DNA from: Podocnemis expansa
Lineage: Eukaryota; Chordata; Testudines; Podocnemididae
DNA: 64,000 nucleotides
Reading direction: 5' to 3'
NCBI GenBank assembly: GCA_007922195.1
Contig: ML681992.1
Location: forward strand, 40,323,720 to 40,387,719
The position numbers and the translations under genes were made by a program. Of this stretch, positions 43,414-56,705 are shown one piece after another. How positions within the stretch are numbered: position 1 is the stretch's first letter; every line of letters starts with the position of its first letter. Under the pieces are notes generated by a model. That model did no database searches. It was given only the letters and a program-made list of their open reading frames with translations, and had not been told where the DNA came from.

Positions 43414-43510
43414 ACACACACACACACACGACAAACAAGGAGTCCTGTGACACTTCTAAAGACCAACAAATTTATTTATCACATGAGGTTTTTTATGTCA
43501 GGTGCTTTGA
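43414..43510 (-). mobile_element. CA microsatellite and Penelope-like tail fragment
   Basis: A short CA run (about 43414-43430) adjoins GGAGTCCTGTGACACTTCTA, the complement of the Penelope-like tail. The hammerhead-like part (CATGAGG...ATGTCAGG on +) is degraded. Confidence 0.65.
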
Positions 43511-43529
43511 AGCAATTATAACAATTATC

Positions 43530-46240
43530 ATATCTTGGACTTTCTCTCAAAATTCAAAGAACTGCATCCTCATGAATCCAGACAGGAGTTTGCGTCCATC
43601 TTAGAAGTCTCAATATGCAAGTGCTTGTGGCTGCAGTCATCAGGGCTGGCTCAGGAGGTGCAGCAGTCCATCCAAGACCTCCTATTTGACTGGCCGTGCA
43701 CTCTTTTTGGATCAGACTGATGTGTGACTCCAAAACCCTAAAGATCCTAGGGCCACCATGCGCTCACTAGGCCTGTAGGCTCCACTACAGAAGTCCTGAT
43801 TTTCAGGGACTTTCTGTTATCTATAGAGAATGGATGGGGACAGAGGTTTTAGGCATTATTGTCCCATTCTGACCTTCTCCATGACCCAACTAAGTCCCTC
43901 ATCTCACTTGAATAGGTGGAGACAATCATTTTGAGGGTGTGCTTGAGGATGGCACCCCACTTCACTTTAGGATCCACCCTGCTTGTTTTCAAATCTCCTG
44001 TTTCCCTTCCTTCCTGCTTGGGGCCAGGTGACTTCAGATCACTAGGTCCTCATTATCATAGAGTCTGGCTACATCCTTTAGCTTACTTCACTGCTACTTT
44101 CCTATGGTTTTTCCCTGTCCCTCTTCAGAGATCCTTCTCATGAGCAACTTCTCACTCAAGAGGTGCAAGCTTTCCAATGGATGGAGGCTGTCAAAACATC
44201 CTCTTAGGACGTAAATGGAAAAGGTTCTCTTCTCATTATGTCCCTATCCCCAAAGCAAAAGGAGGCCTCAGACCTGCTTTAGACCTTCCCTGCCTCAACA
44301 TTTATCTCAAGAGGCAGAAGTTCTGTACAACCTCTCTACCCTCCATCATTCCTTTCATGGATCCAAAGTATGCTGCCCATGACTTAAAAGATGCATATTT
44401 CCATATCTCAATTTTTCCTGGTCACAGGAGATTCCTTCAGTTCTTGGTGAATCAAAGCTGTTATGAATTCATGGATCTGCCTTTCAAACTTTAATCAACC
44501 ACAGTGGTTTTCACAAAGTGCATGGTGGTAGCAGCTGCTTACCTGAGATGTCGGGGTACAGACCTACTTAGATGACTGGCCTATCAAGGACAAGTCACAG
44601 CCTCAACCTAACAAGGGCTACCTGCTGGCACCTAAGCGTACTTATAAACAAGCAGAAATCAGTCCTATCCCCTGTCCAGCAGATAGTTTATAGGAACAAT
44701 GGTAAATTCTATCTAAACCAGGGACTTTCTCCTAGAACCTTCATTCTGAGTCATGTCAGATCTCATTGTGCATAATTAGACCTCTCCACAGTCAACTGCG
44801 TGAACCTACATCAGACAGTTAGGGCATGTGGTGACCTGCGCTGAACATGGTGAGCCAAGCATGTCTAAGGCCCAGGCCTCTGCAGTAGTGATTGGCCTTG
44901 GTATACCTCCTATGCTAACACAACCTGGAAGTGGTCCAGATTATTACAGGCAATATTGCTGAAATGTTCTGTATCCATAAGTAAGGCAGTGCATTTTGTC
45001 AGCGCTGTGTCAAGAAGCTCTCCGCCTGTGGAACTTAGCTATACAAAAGGATATTCACATTGTAGCTTCACACTTTCCAGGCACCAAGAATACTCTGGCA
45101 TATCTCATCATCTCCTTCTCACCCCACCACCAGTGGTTATGTCACCTGAAGGTCACCAATATAATCTTCTGGAAGTGGGGAACCCCCAGAGAGAATCTTT
45201 ATGTCCAGCCAGAATAATTGCTAGAATTTCTGTTCAATCTCAGTTTCAAAGGGGCTTGTTGTCCAACACCTTTCTTTTCCTGTGGTTGGGAGTACTTATA
45301 TATGTCTTCCTACCAGTACTTCTGATCCAGAAGGTCTTGATAGAGATCAAATGCAACAAGGCAGATATGATCCTCATAACTCCTGCCTATCCACAGCAAC
45401 ATTTGTTCAGCATGCTGCTAGAACAGTCAACTGTATCCCTGGTGAAACTGCCACCTTGGCCCAATCTTCTGTCCCAAAACCAGGATCGTCTGCTACACTC
45501 AGACCTCACATCCCTACAGATGACGGCATGGCATCTCAGTGGCTGATCACAGACGAGCGGGCCTAATCAACTCAGGTCTAACAGGTTCTGGTGGCCAGTA
45601 AAAATAGCTCTACCAGAGCAACTTATGTAGTCAAATGAAAGAGATTTTCCTACTGCATCCTGAACCAGAAAATCTCACTGCACCTTGCTCCAATCCAATC
45701 TATCTGAACTATTTGTTGCACCTAAACTAACAAGGCTTAGCCCTCAAATCCACCTGCTGGCAATCTCAGCATTTCATCTCCCAATTCAAGGCAGATTTGT
45801 CTTTTCTCATGACATGAGCAGATTCCTTAAAGGCCTAGAGAGGCTGCACCCCAAGGTTAAGGATCCCATACAGCCTTGGGATCTAAACCTGGTTCTATAA
45901 AGGCTTACAGGGCCCCCTTTGAATCTTTAGCTTCCTCTTGCCTCATGCTCCTATCATGGAAGTTGACCTTTCTAGTAGCAATTAGTTTGGCTTGGAGGAG
46001 GGTGTCCGAGATAGAATACTCACTTCAAAATCACTATACACAATTCTACATAGACAAGGTCAAGCTGTGATCCCCTCTGACTTTCTTACCAAAGGTGGTG
46101 TCGCAGTTTCACGGTAATCATGGTGTGGTCATCCCAATGTTTTGTTTTGTTTTGCTTTGTTTTCCTAAACTGCCCAGAAGAATATTGGTTGTATACCCTC
46201 AATGTCAGTCAGGCCCTGGCCTTAACTTTTTAATCAACAC
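43530..46240 (+). mobile_element. Older DIRS relic
   Basis: Plus-strand pieces in DIRS order: Gag-like (IQDLLFDWPCTLFGSD, about 43660-43720), reverse transcriptase (HDLKDAYFHISI and YEFMDLPFKL, about 44380-44490), the region after RNase H (GVLIYVFLPVLLIQKV, about 45290-45345; VSLVKLPPWPNLLSQN) and recombinase (LLAISAFHLPIQGRF, about 45760; FLVAISLAWRRVSEIEY, about 45990). Many stops and frameshifts are present and no terminal repeats are recognised. It is the same family type as the DIRS at 34461-40149 but far more decayed and on the opposite strand. Confidence 0.85.
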
Positions 46241-48251
46241 AGCCTGATTCCTTAGTTGTGGGATTGTGGCTTTTTTTTTTTTTTTTGGAAATCTAGTAAG
46301 ATGTTCTTAAATGAGTAACAATTATCATTCATATTTGGCACATAGTTGTTTTCAGCTCTATGAAATGGGCTGTATTTGAGCACCAAGCATACATGTATTA
46401 TTGATCTGGATAACATTTTTCTTGTACGTTATAAATGTGACTATCATGATCACTTGTAGCTAAGCTACTATCCTCATTCTTTTTTTATTTATGAGTGCGA
46501 GACATGAGACATGATATAGCAAAGCTGTCTTAAGTGTCTGGAATGGTACCAACAGTGCTGCCTTAGAAAGATTCTCTGTATCAGATGGGAAGGCTGTTGT
46601 GCCAGTGTCAACTGCCTCTCTGCATCTAACATCACCAGCACTGAGGAAAGGATTATGAAACACTGGTTTCACTGGGCCGGTCATTATATGTGGATGACTG
46701 ATATTCATCTTTCTAAGCAAGTCCTTTTTTCTTGACTTAGTTATGGAAAGAAGACTCATGGGGAACAGAGGAAACTCTACAATGATGCTGAAAATTATAT
46801 TTTAAAGGAGGTATTGACCCCATGAATTGTGAAGAACTGCATGGCAACAAACTGCAATGGCATCACATCATAATCAAGTCTCAGCCGATTTTTGAAGAGA
46901 ATCACCTTGCTCAGAAGGCTGAGAAGTGGCAGAGGAGGAAGGAAAATGTGCAGCATCCTCCCTCCAAGCAAATATCTGTCATGTGTGGAATAATTTATAG
47001 AGTACAAATTGGACAGCTCAGCCATGTTAAGTCTCATCAGTGACTCTCCTGCTGGCAGACATCATCCTTGTATCAAGGGACAGCCAATAACCAGCAATTA
47101 TTAATTTTTAGTTCTGTGATCAGTTCCTCTTTATCTGTTAGGACAAGGACTAATAAATAATTCCCTGTGTTGGCTTCAATACAAGTTGGAAAATTGTAAT
47201 CTATAATGTTTAGAAATTCCAATTATGTTTTAATACTGCCAGCATGGGAGCTCCAGCATATGTTTTGCGAATTGAAATCCTCCATGATGTTGCAGTTTTT
47301 CCCTAACCATAATAGATAAGTCCATAAGGACATGGTTCTTCTGCTTCCTAGGGTGATTAAGCAGTGTAAGAGCTTCTCTGCCCCTGCCTCCTCTTTGCTC
47401 ACAAACCACTAGAAGTCCCTCATGCTCAGCAGTCACCACTGTACTTTATTTACAATGTATGTTTCCATCCTGTTCACAATATATATGGCTTGGGCTAGCA
47501 GCCTCAGGGACCTCTTAGCTTCTGCAAAAAGAGAAGAAGAGGCTCTATTCATCTTCCACTTTCTATCTTCCCCCTTACTTCCTTCACTTTGGCCCATAGA
47601 TAGCCCTTGGCTAATTAGGCTGACAGCTGTTTCCACTCACCAATCCAGTACAGATTTCTCTAGCTTGTTCCAATTTACCTCGCTAAATTAGGGCTGGCAT
47701 GAGAAGGTTGCTAATGAGTTGCTGCACAGCACCCCATCAGAGGTGGTCCCTAGCAGACATCCACTGTGCTTTATTTGTTAGGACACTGATCCACAAGCCT
47801 TCAAGATCATTTTATTGTGAATTATCAGTGACTCAGAAATAGGTAATACCATCTTTTATGTTTCTTATTTTGAAGTTATACATGTGCGTTTTTTGGGGGT
47901 TTTTTGTAGAATTAGGAGCTTCATACAGACATGTCTTGCTTTCTCTCATATACTGACATACTTTTATTTCCCTTCTAGTACAGGAAAACAATGAAAGGGA
48001 AAGTTAGGAAACTTATCTGAACCTTAACCAAACTTTGAATCAAAGCTGTAGTCAAGATTCCATTTTTTTACTCCCCTCTATGATTAAAAAAAATCGTGTT
48101 TATATGTCAAAAATTTCATTTTCTTGGAATAACTGACAGAAAAAGATAGAACGAAGATTGTACTCTGATTCAGATACAAGTCTGTGACTCAAGAAACCTG
48201 TGTTCAGTTCGCCCTATGACAAGACTTTTGCTGTGAATTTGAGTAAGTCAC
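46241..48251. other. Intron 2 stretch, nothing certain
   Basis: A T-run lies at 46271-46288. The rest is AT-rich. A segment near 47100-47700 may be an old LINE, but no protein motif is clear. Confidence 0.35.
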
Positions 48252-48254
48252 ATA

Positions 48255-48728
48255 GGGTATGTCCACACTTAGTCTTTAAATTGAAATAATGCTGATTATT
48301 TCTATTTAAAAGATTGCATGTCCACACTGTTTTCTTACTTCAAAATAAGAAAAGTCATTTTGATATAACAAAATGCAGTGTTATGTCAAAATGACAGTTA
48401 AATCAAAACTGTTATTTCAAAATAACAGTGTGGATGTGTTAGTTTGATTTAACTATTATTTCAGTTTAACACTTTTGCCTTTCTCTTTCCCAAGGTGCTA
48501 TCCTTTTTCTATTTATTGGGTGGGGGAATGGCCTTTCTAGGGGGCCATTTTGCCACAACTTCCATGCTGCCACTTTCCAAAATCGAACTAGCAAGTCCTG
48601 CCCATGGATACTCTAGTTCAATTTTAATTTCTAGTGGGGACATGTTAATTGATTAAATAATTTTTGTAGCAATTTTATTAGATCAATTTAAATTAAATTG
48701 ACTTAACTGACTAAGTGTGGACACAGCC
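48255..48728. mobile_element. MITE-like element, Harbinger-like ends
   Basis: Starts GGGTATGTCCACACTT and ends GTGTGGACACAGCC; the flanks ATA at 48252-48254 and 48729-48731 agree. The interior holds inverted words such as TTATTTCAAAATAACAGTGT. It is non-coding. Confidence 0.7.
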
Positions 48729-49730
48729 ATAGTCTGTCTCTGGTCTAGATTTCTAAAGGTATTTTAGAGGTGCAGTATTCAGCATTGCAATGCCTAACTG
48801 GTTTATGAGTTAAATTTCATTTTTTTAAAAGGAATTAAACATTTGGAAGACAAAATCCCATTGCCAGTTGATGGGATGTAAGCTTCTGGGCTGAGGTTAG
48901 AGTATTTTCCATCCTTACAGTGGGGTTGTGAGGGTAAGATACATTAAACATTGTGAGACGTTCAGATGCTGTGTGTAAAGGTGGCCATAGAAGTGTGTTA
49001 GGTAGATAAACAGAAATTCATATACATTTGTTTTATGTGTATTCCCTTTAGAGTTCACTATTACACATTTTTCTGTCAACATTTTTTGTTAGTGTTGCTA
49101 GTATTTTGTAATGTTTCTGGAAGATATGTATGTATTTTACTTGTTTTGTCAGTATTGTGCATTATGCCTGCCAATATAGAATAGGCTTGTTGTTCCTATC
49201 TGCTGTGAACCTTGGAAGGTAGCAAATAGCATTTAAAATAAAATAGACATTTCTCCAGAACAATAAAAGGGGGTGCAGAGCATGTGTAATGTCAAGTGCT
49301 GCAGCTTCTGCAACCTGAAGCAGGAGTTGAGGATACTCAGCCACTTTCAGGAGGTGCCCATCTCCTCAAAGGAACTCATCTTTAATTACTCTAGGGAGAA
49401 GATTAACCAGAAAAGGAGAAATCTTACATTCCGTCATATTACCTGATTTATGTAAGAAATGCTTATTCTACAGTAACATGAATAGTACATACTGTCCATG
49501 CCCTATTTTGGAATTATAGAAGACTGACGAATCATAAGGAAGTCAAAACAATTACTGTAGTAAAACGGTGTCAGGTGGTAACATTAAAACAAATGCTCTA
49601 GGGATTCTCATAATGGGACAGTCAGATGTTGGTTTGAAGCTTCTTTAATTGTTGGATCACCCTACATTGGTTCAAGAATAGTCCTGACACAATCAGAAAG
49701 GTGTTAATTCTGGGTTTTTCTTGCTTGCAG

Positions 49731-49847
49731 GGCAGCATAACTATTTGTGTGCTGGAAGAAATGACTGCATAGTGGATAAAATTCGTAGGAAGAACTGCCC
49801 AGCATGTCGCTTGAGGAAGTGCTGTCAAGCTGGCATGGTCCTTGGAG
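49731..49847 (+). CDS. PGR: Progesterone receptor exon 3 (second zinc finger)
   Basis: A 117-bp exon, the usual size for this exon in steroid receptors, between acceptor TTCTTGCTTGCAG and donor GTAAGA. It completes the split glycine codon and encodes [20 protein letters not shown] and [19 protein letters not shown], the second C4 zinc finger with the dimerisation D-box. All four zinc cysteines are present. The sequence differs from AR at diagnostic positions ([13 protein letters not shown]) and matches PR. The next exon, hinge and start of the ligand-binding domain, lies beyond the window. Confidence 0.98.
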
Positions 49848-49880
49848 GTAAGATTATTACAGATGTGGGATTCAGATAAA

Positions 49881-49998
49881 TAATCAAATCAAATCAAATC
49901 ATAGGGCTGGAAGGGACCTCATCAAGTCCAACCCCCTGGGAATTGAGCCTAGGACCTTCTGCATGTTAAGCAGAGGTGCTAGCCACTACACTATTTGC
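49881..49998 (-). repeat. tRNA-Val-like SINE
   Basis: On the minus strand the head reads TAGTGTAGTGG, as in a tRNA-Val A-box region. The anticodon arm CTGCTTAACATGCAG has AAC in the loop, and a B-box-like GGTCCTAGGCTCAATTCC follows. The body contains AGGTCCCTTCCAGCCC, and the tail is a TGATT pentamer repeat (AATCA units at 49883-49900 on +). A second copy is at 3063-3157. Confidence 0.75.
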
Positions 49999-51209
49999 AG
50001 AGCCTCAATGAAGAACTTAGCTGCTACAGTCTATTTAGTATAAATGTTGCTACTTTGGGACTTCAGTAACTTAAATAGAGGTATTAAGTTAAGGAAAATA
50101 CATTCTTGCAGGATAATTTGTCTGGGAATTTTAAATAGTTTTAAATTCATTTTAAATTTTTCTGAATAAGAGCACCTTGAAAGGAAATCTCTTTCTGAAG
50201 TAAAAATTTGTTCCATATAGATACCTGAGTTTGCTTATTAAAGACGACTGGTCTTGTTGGCTTGGATTTCTATTTGGGAGGACAGGGGGAGTTGGAGAAC
50301 TTTTGGGGGGAAATAAATAAAGTAGTTCTCTCTTACTGCCTCCATCTCTTCTCTTGTGTGTGTCCCACAACTGGTCTGGGTGAACGGCAGCAACATTCTG
50401 TTGTTCCACATGAGTGAGTAGATGGAGGGCTTGTGAGGTCCAGCACAACATGGGCTGGATACTGAGTGCTCACCAGACTCCTTGTTTGTTTTGCTAACCT
50501 AGACTAACATGGTTCCACCTTTGGAGTCTGCCCTGGTGTATGTTAATAGAAGAGAGAGCTTGGCATAAACAGCATTCTGTTTTTTCTGTGTAACATCAGG
50601 CAAACCAATGGTTGGCTGAACACTGGTTCAGCAGTGGCATAGTTGGGGAGCCACTGCCCCATAATGGGACAGTCCAGTCCCAAGGTAAATTTTGGCATGT
50701 TTCCATGCAGAAGGGACAGATGCTTGTCCCTGTATTTTTCAAACTGTTGATGTAGCATTTTAGGCATTAACGCCCATTAACCTTGCACAGCTTTTGAAAA
50801 CATAGGTCTGAGATTATCAGAATTCAGATATTTGAGGATGGCAGAATGGAGAAAAATGGATAAATCCTGAATAGCAGAAGTAAAACAATCATTTTAAAAA
50901 TACAAAGAAGGAAGAGACAGAATAAACAAGTATGTCTTTAATGTAATTCATTTAGTGGTATGCAAGCTATTATATACATTTTTAAAATCTTACTTATTCA
51001 GCTGGAAAAATCAAGATTATACACTATGGGTAATTGTATTTCCTCTCCCATCTGGGTCCTTTAATAAATAAAAATATTTCTGTAAAAATCGAGTTCAGAC
51101 TACAATTAGATTTGTGTAATTGTGTGCACTTCCAGATACTGCAATGGTTTGGGGTTCTAGTGCCAGGTTTTTCTTTGCAGATGTTTCAGTGTTGCCTCTA
51201 TGTTTTAGA
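49999..51209. other. Intron 3 stretch with one Penelope-like fragment
   Basis: Mostly unremarkable. At about 50467-50521 CCAGACTCCTTGTTTGTTTT and CTAGACTAACATGG form the end piece of a Penelope-like tail on the + strand. Nothing else is recognised. Confidence 0.5.
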
Positions 51210-51626
51210 CGGGTGTGTCCAACATTTTCTTGAGAGGGTGCACATTGCAGTGGGTTTTTTTGGGTGTTTTTTGTGGGTCACTTGGAATCGCTGAACAAAT
51301 TTTGGATAGATAAGGCATTAGAAATTTATCTTACTATTAATCAAAACAACAAAACGTGAATTTTTATGAATAAGCTTCAGATGAGAGGACCACTCCCTCC
51401 CTGGCTCTGTGGTGATCTGTGCCCCTGCTACCTCCTTAAGGTGCTGCTGCTGTGAGGAAGGGGGTTCACTCCTCGGCTCTGGTTATCTGGGTGGAAGGAG
51501 TGGGCTGCTGCTGAGCCCAGCCAGCATAGAGCTCCGGAGGGCTTGTGGGCTGTGATGGTCTGGCAGGCTGGGTAGCAACATTTGGCAGGCTGGACTCTGA
51601 GCCATGGGCTGTGGGTTGGACAGCCT
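51210..51626. mobile_element. hAT-like element
   Basis: Left GGGTGTGTCCAACATTTT and right GGGTTGGACAGCC are inverted ends of the TGTCCAAC hAT type. The interior is GC-rich at the right. No clean 8-bp duplication was found, so the exact ends are uncertain. Confidence 0.5.
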
Positions 51627-54600
51627 TAGATGTTGTCAGTGATGTAGATGAAAATTACATTTTGTTTTTACTTATGAGTGGTAACGTACAATGTATCATC
51701 TACTGACACACTTTTTGTGTTAGATCTTAAAGTCCTTGGCACTCAGCTAATAGCTTATCTGCAGAGGTGGGGAACAGAAAAAACCAGTGTTATTTCTTAA
51801 AACATTCTCTTATGTATATCACATTAGACTCTGTTCAGATTACTTTTAATTTGACAGCATTTTCTTTGGTGTTTACTTTATGCACTTGGTTTAATCCAGA
51901 TCAGTCTTGGAGCTGATTGTTGCATCAAGGCACAGAAGGGAAATATATAGTTCAGTCATAATTCTGATTTGCAAATGTTGTACCTGACTAGGAATAGTCA
52001 ATATTTATTATATAGGTTCCATGCTTCACCTTACATTGGCATGTGAAGTGGGGATGAAGCTTCTGCCCAGATATAGGGCTTGGGGTTAGAAGGATGGAAG
52101 AAGTGCCGCTTACAGCATGCTTCCCTATTGTCTGAAGACCCTCGGTGGTTCAGACTTTGCAAAGCTGACTGGGTAGGGAGGAGAAGCTGGCTGGGCTATT
52201 TGCTATTTTACCTCTACCAACAAAACATTACAAACAAAATAAGCTAAAATTTCAAGGTGGACTAAGACATTCTGTTTACTTTTGGTTTCCTCTTTAGAAA
52301 TAGGATGTTTGACCCCTCCCTTTAGGGGAATACAGGAGCCATAGCAATAACAGGAGCCAAAGAACTCAGCTATTCAAGATTCAGTGTGAATTGACAGTAC
52401 AGTTGGGAGTAAAAAGTATCCATACAGAAACCTCTTGGTACCTCAGAATAACCTGGAATCCACAGCTTACAGCAAGGACCCCCCAGATTCTTTCACAAGT
52501 GTGGCTGTCCAAACACTTGGGCATGTAATATCAAGAGGGACTATTCACACGCATAAAATTAAGTACAAATTTAAGAGTTTGCCAGACCAGGAACTAAGGA
52601 CTTCTAGTCTTTAAGTTCCACATGACTCCTTGTTTGTTCTACATATGGAGCTATTCAGGAATAGTGCCATGTGTGGATGCTGTCATTCTGGAACAAGAGT
52701 GCCTTGTCCCTGTTTAGTTTAACGCACCTTGAAAGGCGTGGGGGTACAAATGGTTTACCCAGGTTGGGACAAGGTGTGGCAGGATAGCTTTGGGAGTGGG
52801 CTGGTCACAGGCTGGCCTGCCCTCTAGAATCCCCACTGGGCCAAGCATGGTATTACAGATGCTCCCTGCTTTAGTCCACAAAACTGTGGCCACTTGTTTG
52901 AAGCAGAGCGGTCCATACCACAAGAAAGCACGACATCAGTCTCTGAATAGTTAACACGGGATAAAACACCTCAGCATGTGGACTGGCTACTCCATTAAAT
53001 AAACAAATGAACCTCAAAGGCAAGCCCTTAGTTGCAGTGCTTGAGGTCAAGGCCCTGATCTGGAGCTGAAGTTCTGGCTAGTGCAGATGAGCTTCTGTTC
53101 TGGTCCAGTCTCAGCCAGCACTGCTCCTGACTCTGAGAAGAAGGCACGCTTGCTCCACTGAGTTGCTGGCTCTGTATTGGTCAGTGTCTCCTCCTGGCCC
53201 TTATCTAGCCTGTTTTGAGCAGTTTTCCTGCAGCAGGGGGTGTCCAGGCACCAAACACTTCAAAAGGGGGCAGAAAAACCATGATAGACCTATTCAGAAA
53301 GGCCTTTCAGGGCAGCAGCATAGCTCTGGGTGGACGTGGTTGGGCCAGGGCCCACTAACTTTGAAAGCAAAGTCATCAAAGGTTCACTTAGTTACCTGCA
53401 GTGCTTTCTCCAACAGTGGCTTGCTGGTTGGCTCCCTGAACTTCCTGCTTTTGGTCACCTGGGTGGAAGCAGAAGTCTGGGTTTTTCAGCTTACCCATCC
53501 CTGTCAGTTAGACTCCATGCGAGAAGATCAGGTCTGGCTATACCCCTGTTTCAGGGCTCTCTAAATTATGCCAGGGGCTGGTTTCTGGTATCCCAGGAGC
53601 AGGAGGGTGCAAAAGTGGTTTAAAGCTCCTGCCACCCTGACTCCTCCTGGACTGTGACTTCAGTGAAGTACAGAACCTTGCCCAACTGAATGGGCACAAG
53701 TGGTAATGATCTCTGTTTTTAATGTCCCAAGAGAAATAGCAACCCACGTGGTCCTAAAATCATGGTGGGGTATTAAGTTGTACTTTCTCAGCAAAGAGTG
53801 TGCCACATGCTGAATCACCAGCATCACTTTCGGCAGAATGTAGAAATTCCCATCTAAATGTTCACATGAACTCAGCTTGTCTCTTAAGATCTGTCAGATC
53901 ATCACAGCTTCAGGTGGCAATTTTACATAGAAAGATAAGATTAAAGCTGAAGGTTTAACTTTTCTTCTGCACTTTGCATGGGTTTTTGGATGCTGGATTC
54001 GGAAAAAAGTGGTTAGTCTTCCATTTACCTAATGCAAGTATAAGGATTTAAGAAAGGAGTGAAACTGTTGAAAATTCATAAATGCTAGATAATGACCCAC
54101 AGGATCCTGCCAAGAGGCTGTGAAATAACAATCATATTTCAAAATATAAGAAATTATAAACACAATTGTATTACAGAAATCATTTAGTTTCCTAAACCAT
54201 GTTAGACTGCTCAGCTGTCATAGCAGCTAGCCATGTTTCATTTCTAGCTGTCGCAATTACACATTTTAGAAGGCAATGTATATCCACGTTAACAGTGAAT
54301 GGCTTTCATTCTTCAAAGAAATCATGCTGCTGAAAATAAATTAGGTTAGCTGTAAACCTTTCTGCAACTTAACATTATGCTCTTAAACCCACATTTTCAA
54401 GTTAGTTCCTCTCCCCAAATGAACAAATCCCATGTTTGTCCATGATGAAGTAAAGATGCTTTTTTGAAGTGTATAGTTTATACTGTGGTGAGCATGGGGT
54501 TAAATAATTACGGAATGCTTTCCACACAAAGTTGGGAGAACTACTTCTGTTACAAGTAAAACTATCTTCTGTCTTTATAATGGTGGCTTGCTCATTCAGC

Positions 54601-56179
54601 TATTCAGGGCATCATTTTCATCCAAGGAAGGAGGAGAAAAAAGAAGAAGAAGAAAAACCAAATACAGCGTTTTAAAATATGTAACAATCTCATAGTTCCT
54701 TGTACATTTATGTAAATCTGCATGATTTGAACAATCTATGTTCTTACAGCAATTGTCCCTTTATCACTCTGTCATCTGTGTCCAAGGTATGCCTTTGCTT
54801 TTGCTTGGGATCCATAACTCTCATCATAATTATGCAGTAGAAGTGCAGTGAAAAGGGTTTTAGTGGCAAAATTCATCTCATGTTGAACAGATGGGAATGC
54901 AAACACTAAAAATGATCTCTCCACCAAGAAAATGCAAATTTCACTTTCCCTTTAACTTAGTTTTAACCCCACATTAGGTTCCTAAAAAGGGACAAGTATG
55001 AAATGAAATTGTGACTACTTGAGTAATTCATAAACCTGTTCAGACAGAAGACTAGGGAGGAAACACTGAATGTTTTCTTTTTAAAAGGTATTTACCAGGC
55101 TCCTGCCATCTTTTTGCCAGCTTCCCTCGCTAACAATGCAGTATAAAATGTCTGGTTTATATCCTTATTTATTCATTGGCTTGAAAATTATTTGCAACAG
55201 ACAGTACCAATTGCAGTTTTTGGAGAGGATTGGTAGTCCAATGTTCTGTAAGGCTTTAGTATCATTCATAATCCTAATCTCTTTTGCATTGTTGATAGAA
55301 AATAATGACACACAATTTAAAGAAAATATGATAAAAACTATTAAATGATATACATTCATTGCTAGTTCCTGCATGTTTTATCATCCCTGTTGAACATGAG
55401 TTGAGCAGTGATTGTGAATTTAGTAGACTTGTGAATGTGTGTTCCACAAATTTAGCATGGGAATTTTACATAGAGACAATTGAGTCTGGATGTTATAGCA
55501 TGATCCTGTACCCTTAAAGTTAACAGGAGCAAGATACTAATGTCAGACATACCTCTATGTTGTACCAATACCATTATTGGTTTTAATATTTATTGTCTAT
55601 TTGGGGATGGAGGAAGAGGGCTGTTCTTGTGAATCATCTTTGTAGACTGGAAGGAAAACTATATGGAAGCATTCTGTGGTCATGCCAAAAAGTGTACCTT
55701 TGTTGGAGTTTTAAATGTTTGTACTGGATTAAGTTTGGGATGACTGACATCAGCAGAAGAAGGAGTCTGCTGCTTGGATTTAGAGTATTGCCAGTGGGTG
55801 GGTGTGTCTGACATGTTGACATGCCTGTCACTTGTGCATTGGACTGATCAGTGTGTGCCCATGCTCTCTGAAAAGCAAGGGGTTCATTGACTAATATATT
55901 ACATACAGTACAGGTTTGGGGCTGTACATTGTCTTCAAAATCAAAACTACTTCCAACAGGTAGATTTCAATTAAAAAGAATGCATTATGAAAAAAAAGTT
56001 ATAGATGGGGGGGGAAAATGAGTGAGTCATCTATGCCTCATCTGCTATAGCAGGGTTGTTCGATCAGCTTCTAGTGTTCTAGCCAGTCTTCTTCTAAATG
56101 TGCTAAAATGCCAGGTCTTCTCCATTTACTTTGGGAGGATAATTATTCCACGTTAACATAATTTTCAGAGTTAGGAATT
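51627..56179. other. Intron 3 stretch, mostly unrecognised
   Basis: A Penelope-like tail piece lies at about 52597-52650 (GTCTTTAAGTTCCACATGAC). 52690-53750 is more GC-rich with moderate open frames on both strands, none resembling a known protein; it could be an old retroelement. The rest is AT-rich and shows nothing recognisable. Confidence 0.4.
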
Positions 56180-56705
56180 TTCATAGAATCATAGAAACTG
56201 GAAGGGAACATGAGAGGTCATCGAGTCCAATCCCCTGCACTCCTGGCAGGACCAAGTTCTCTCTTAAGCCATCCCTGACAGGTGTTTGTCTAACCTGCTC
56301 TTAAAAACTTTCAATAATAGAGACTCCACAGCCTGCCGAGGCAACTTATTCCAGTTGTTAATCACCTTGACAGTTGGGAATTTTTTCCTAATGTCCAGCC
56401 TAAACCTCCCTTGCTGTAATTTACAACCATTGCTTCTTGTCCTGTCATCAGCAGTTAAGAACAGTTTTTTTTCCTCCTACTTGTAACAACCTTTTAGGTA
56501 TTTGGAAACTGTTATCATATCCCCTCTGTCTGCTCTTTTCCCAACAGAACAAACACAGCTCTTTCAATTTTCCCTCATAAATCAAGTGTTCCAAATCTTT
56601 AATCTTTCTTGTTGCACTTCTCTGGACTTTCTCCAGTTTGTGCACATCTTTCCTGTAATGAGGTGCCCAGAATTGGACACAATACTCTAGATGAGGCCTA
56701 ATCAG
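56180..56705 (-). mobile_element. CR1 LINE 3' end
   Basis: The + strand opens TCATAGAATCATAGAAACTG, the CR1 tail reversed, and continues through TGTTAATCACCTTGACAGTT. The minus strand encodes [19 protein letters not shown] and [11 protein letters not shown], matching the CR1 reverse-transcriptase C-terminal region. 5'-truncated. Confidence 0.9.

Larger units (their letters stand above)
19114..49730 (+). other. PGR: PGR intron 2, repeat-rich
   Basis: 30,617 bp between donor GTACGT and acceptor TTGCTTGCAG. It contains LINE, Penelope-like, LTR-like, hAT-like and two DIRS insertions listed separately. No other host exon was recognised. The stretch 19114-20689 is AT-rich with no recognised feature. 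Confidence 0.9.

Noticed and set aside
43414..43430. CA run as part of a regulatory repeat or array
   Set aside because: It is a short ordinary microsatellite; no spaced repeat array of CRISPR type exists in the window.
52714..53747. Cluster of open frames up to 133 codons on both strands
   Set aside because: The frames overlap on opposite strands, lack motifs, and fit a locally higher GC content.
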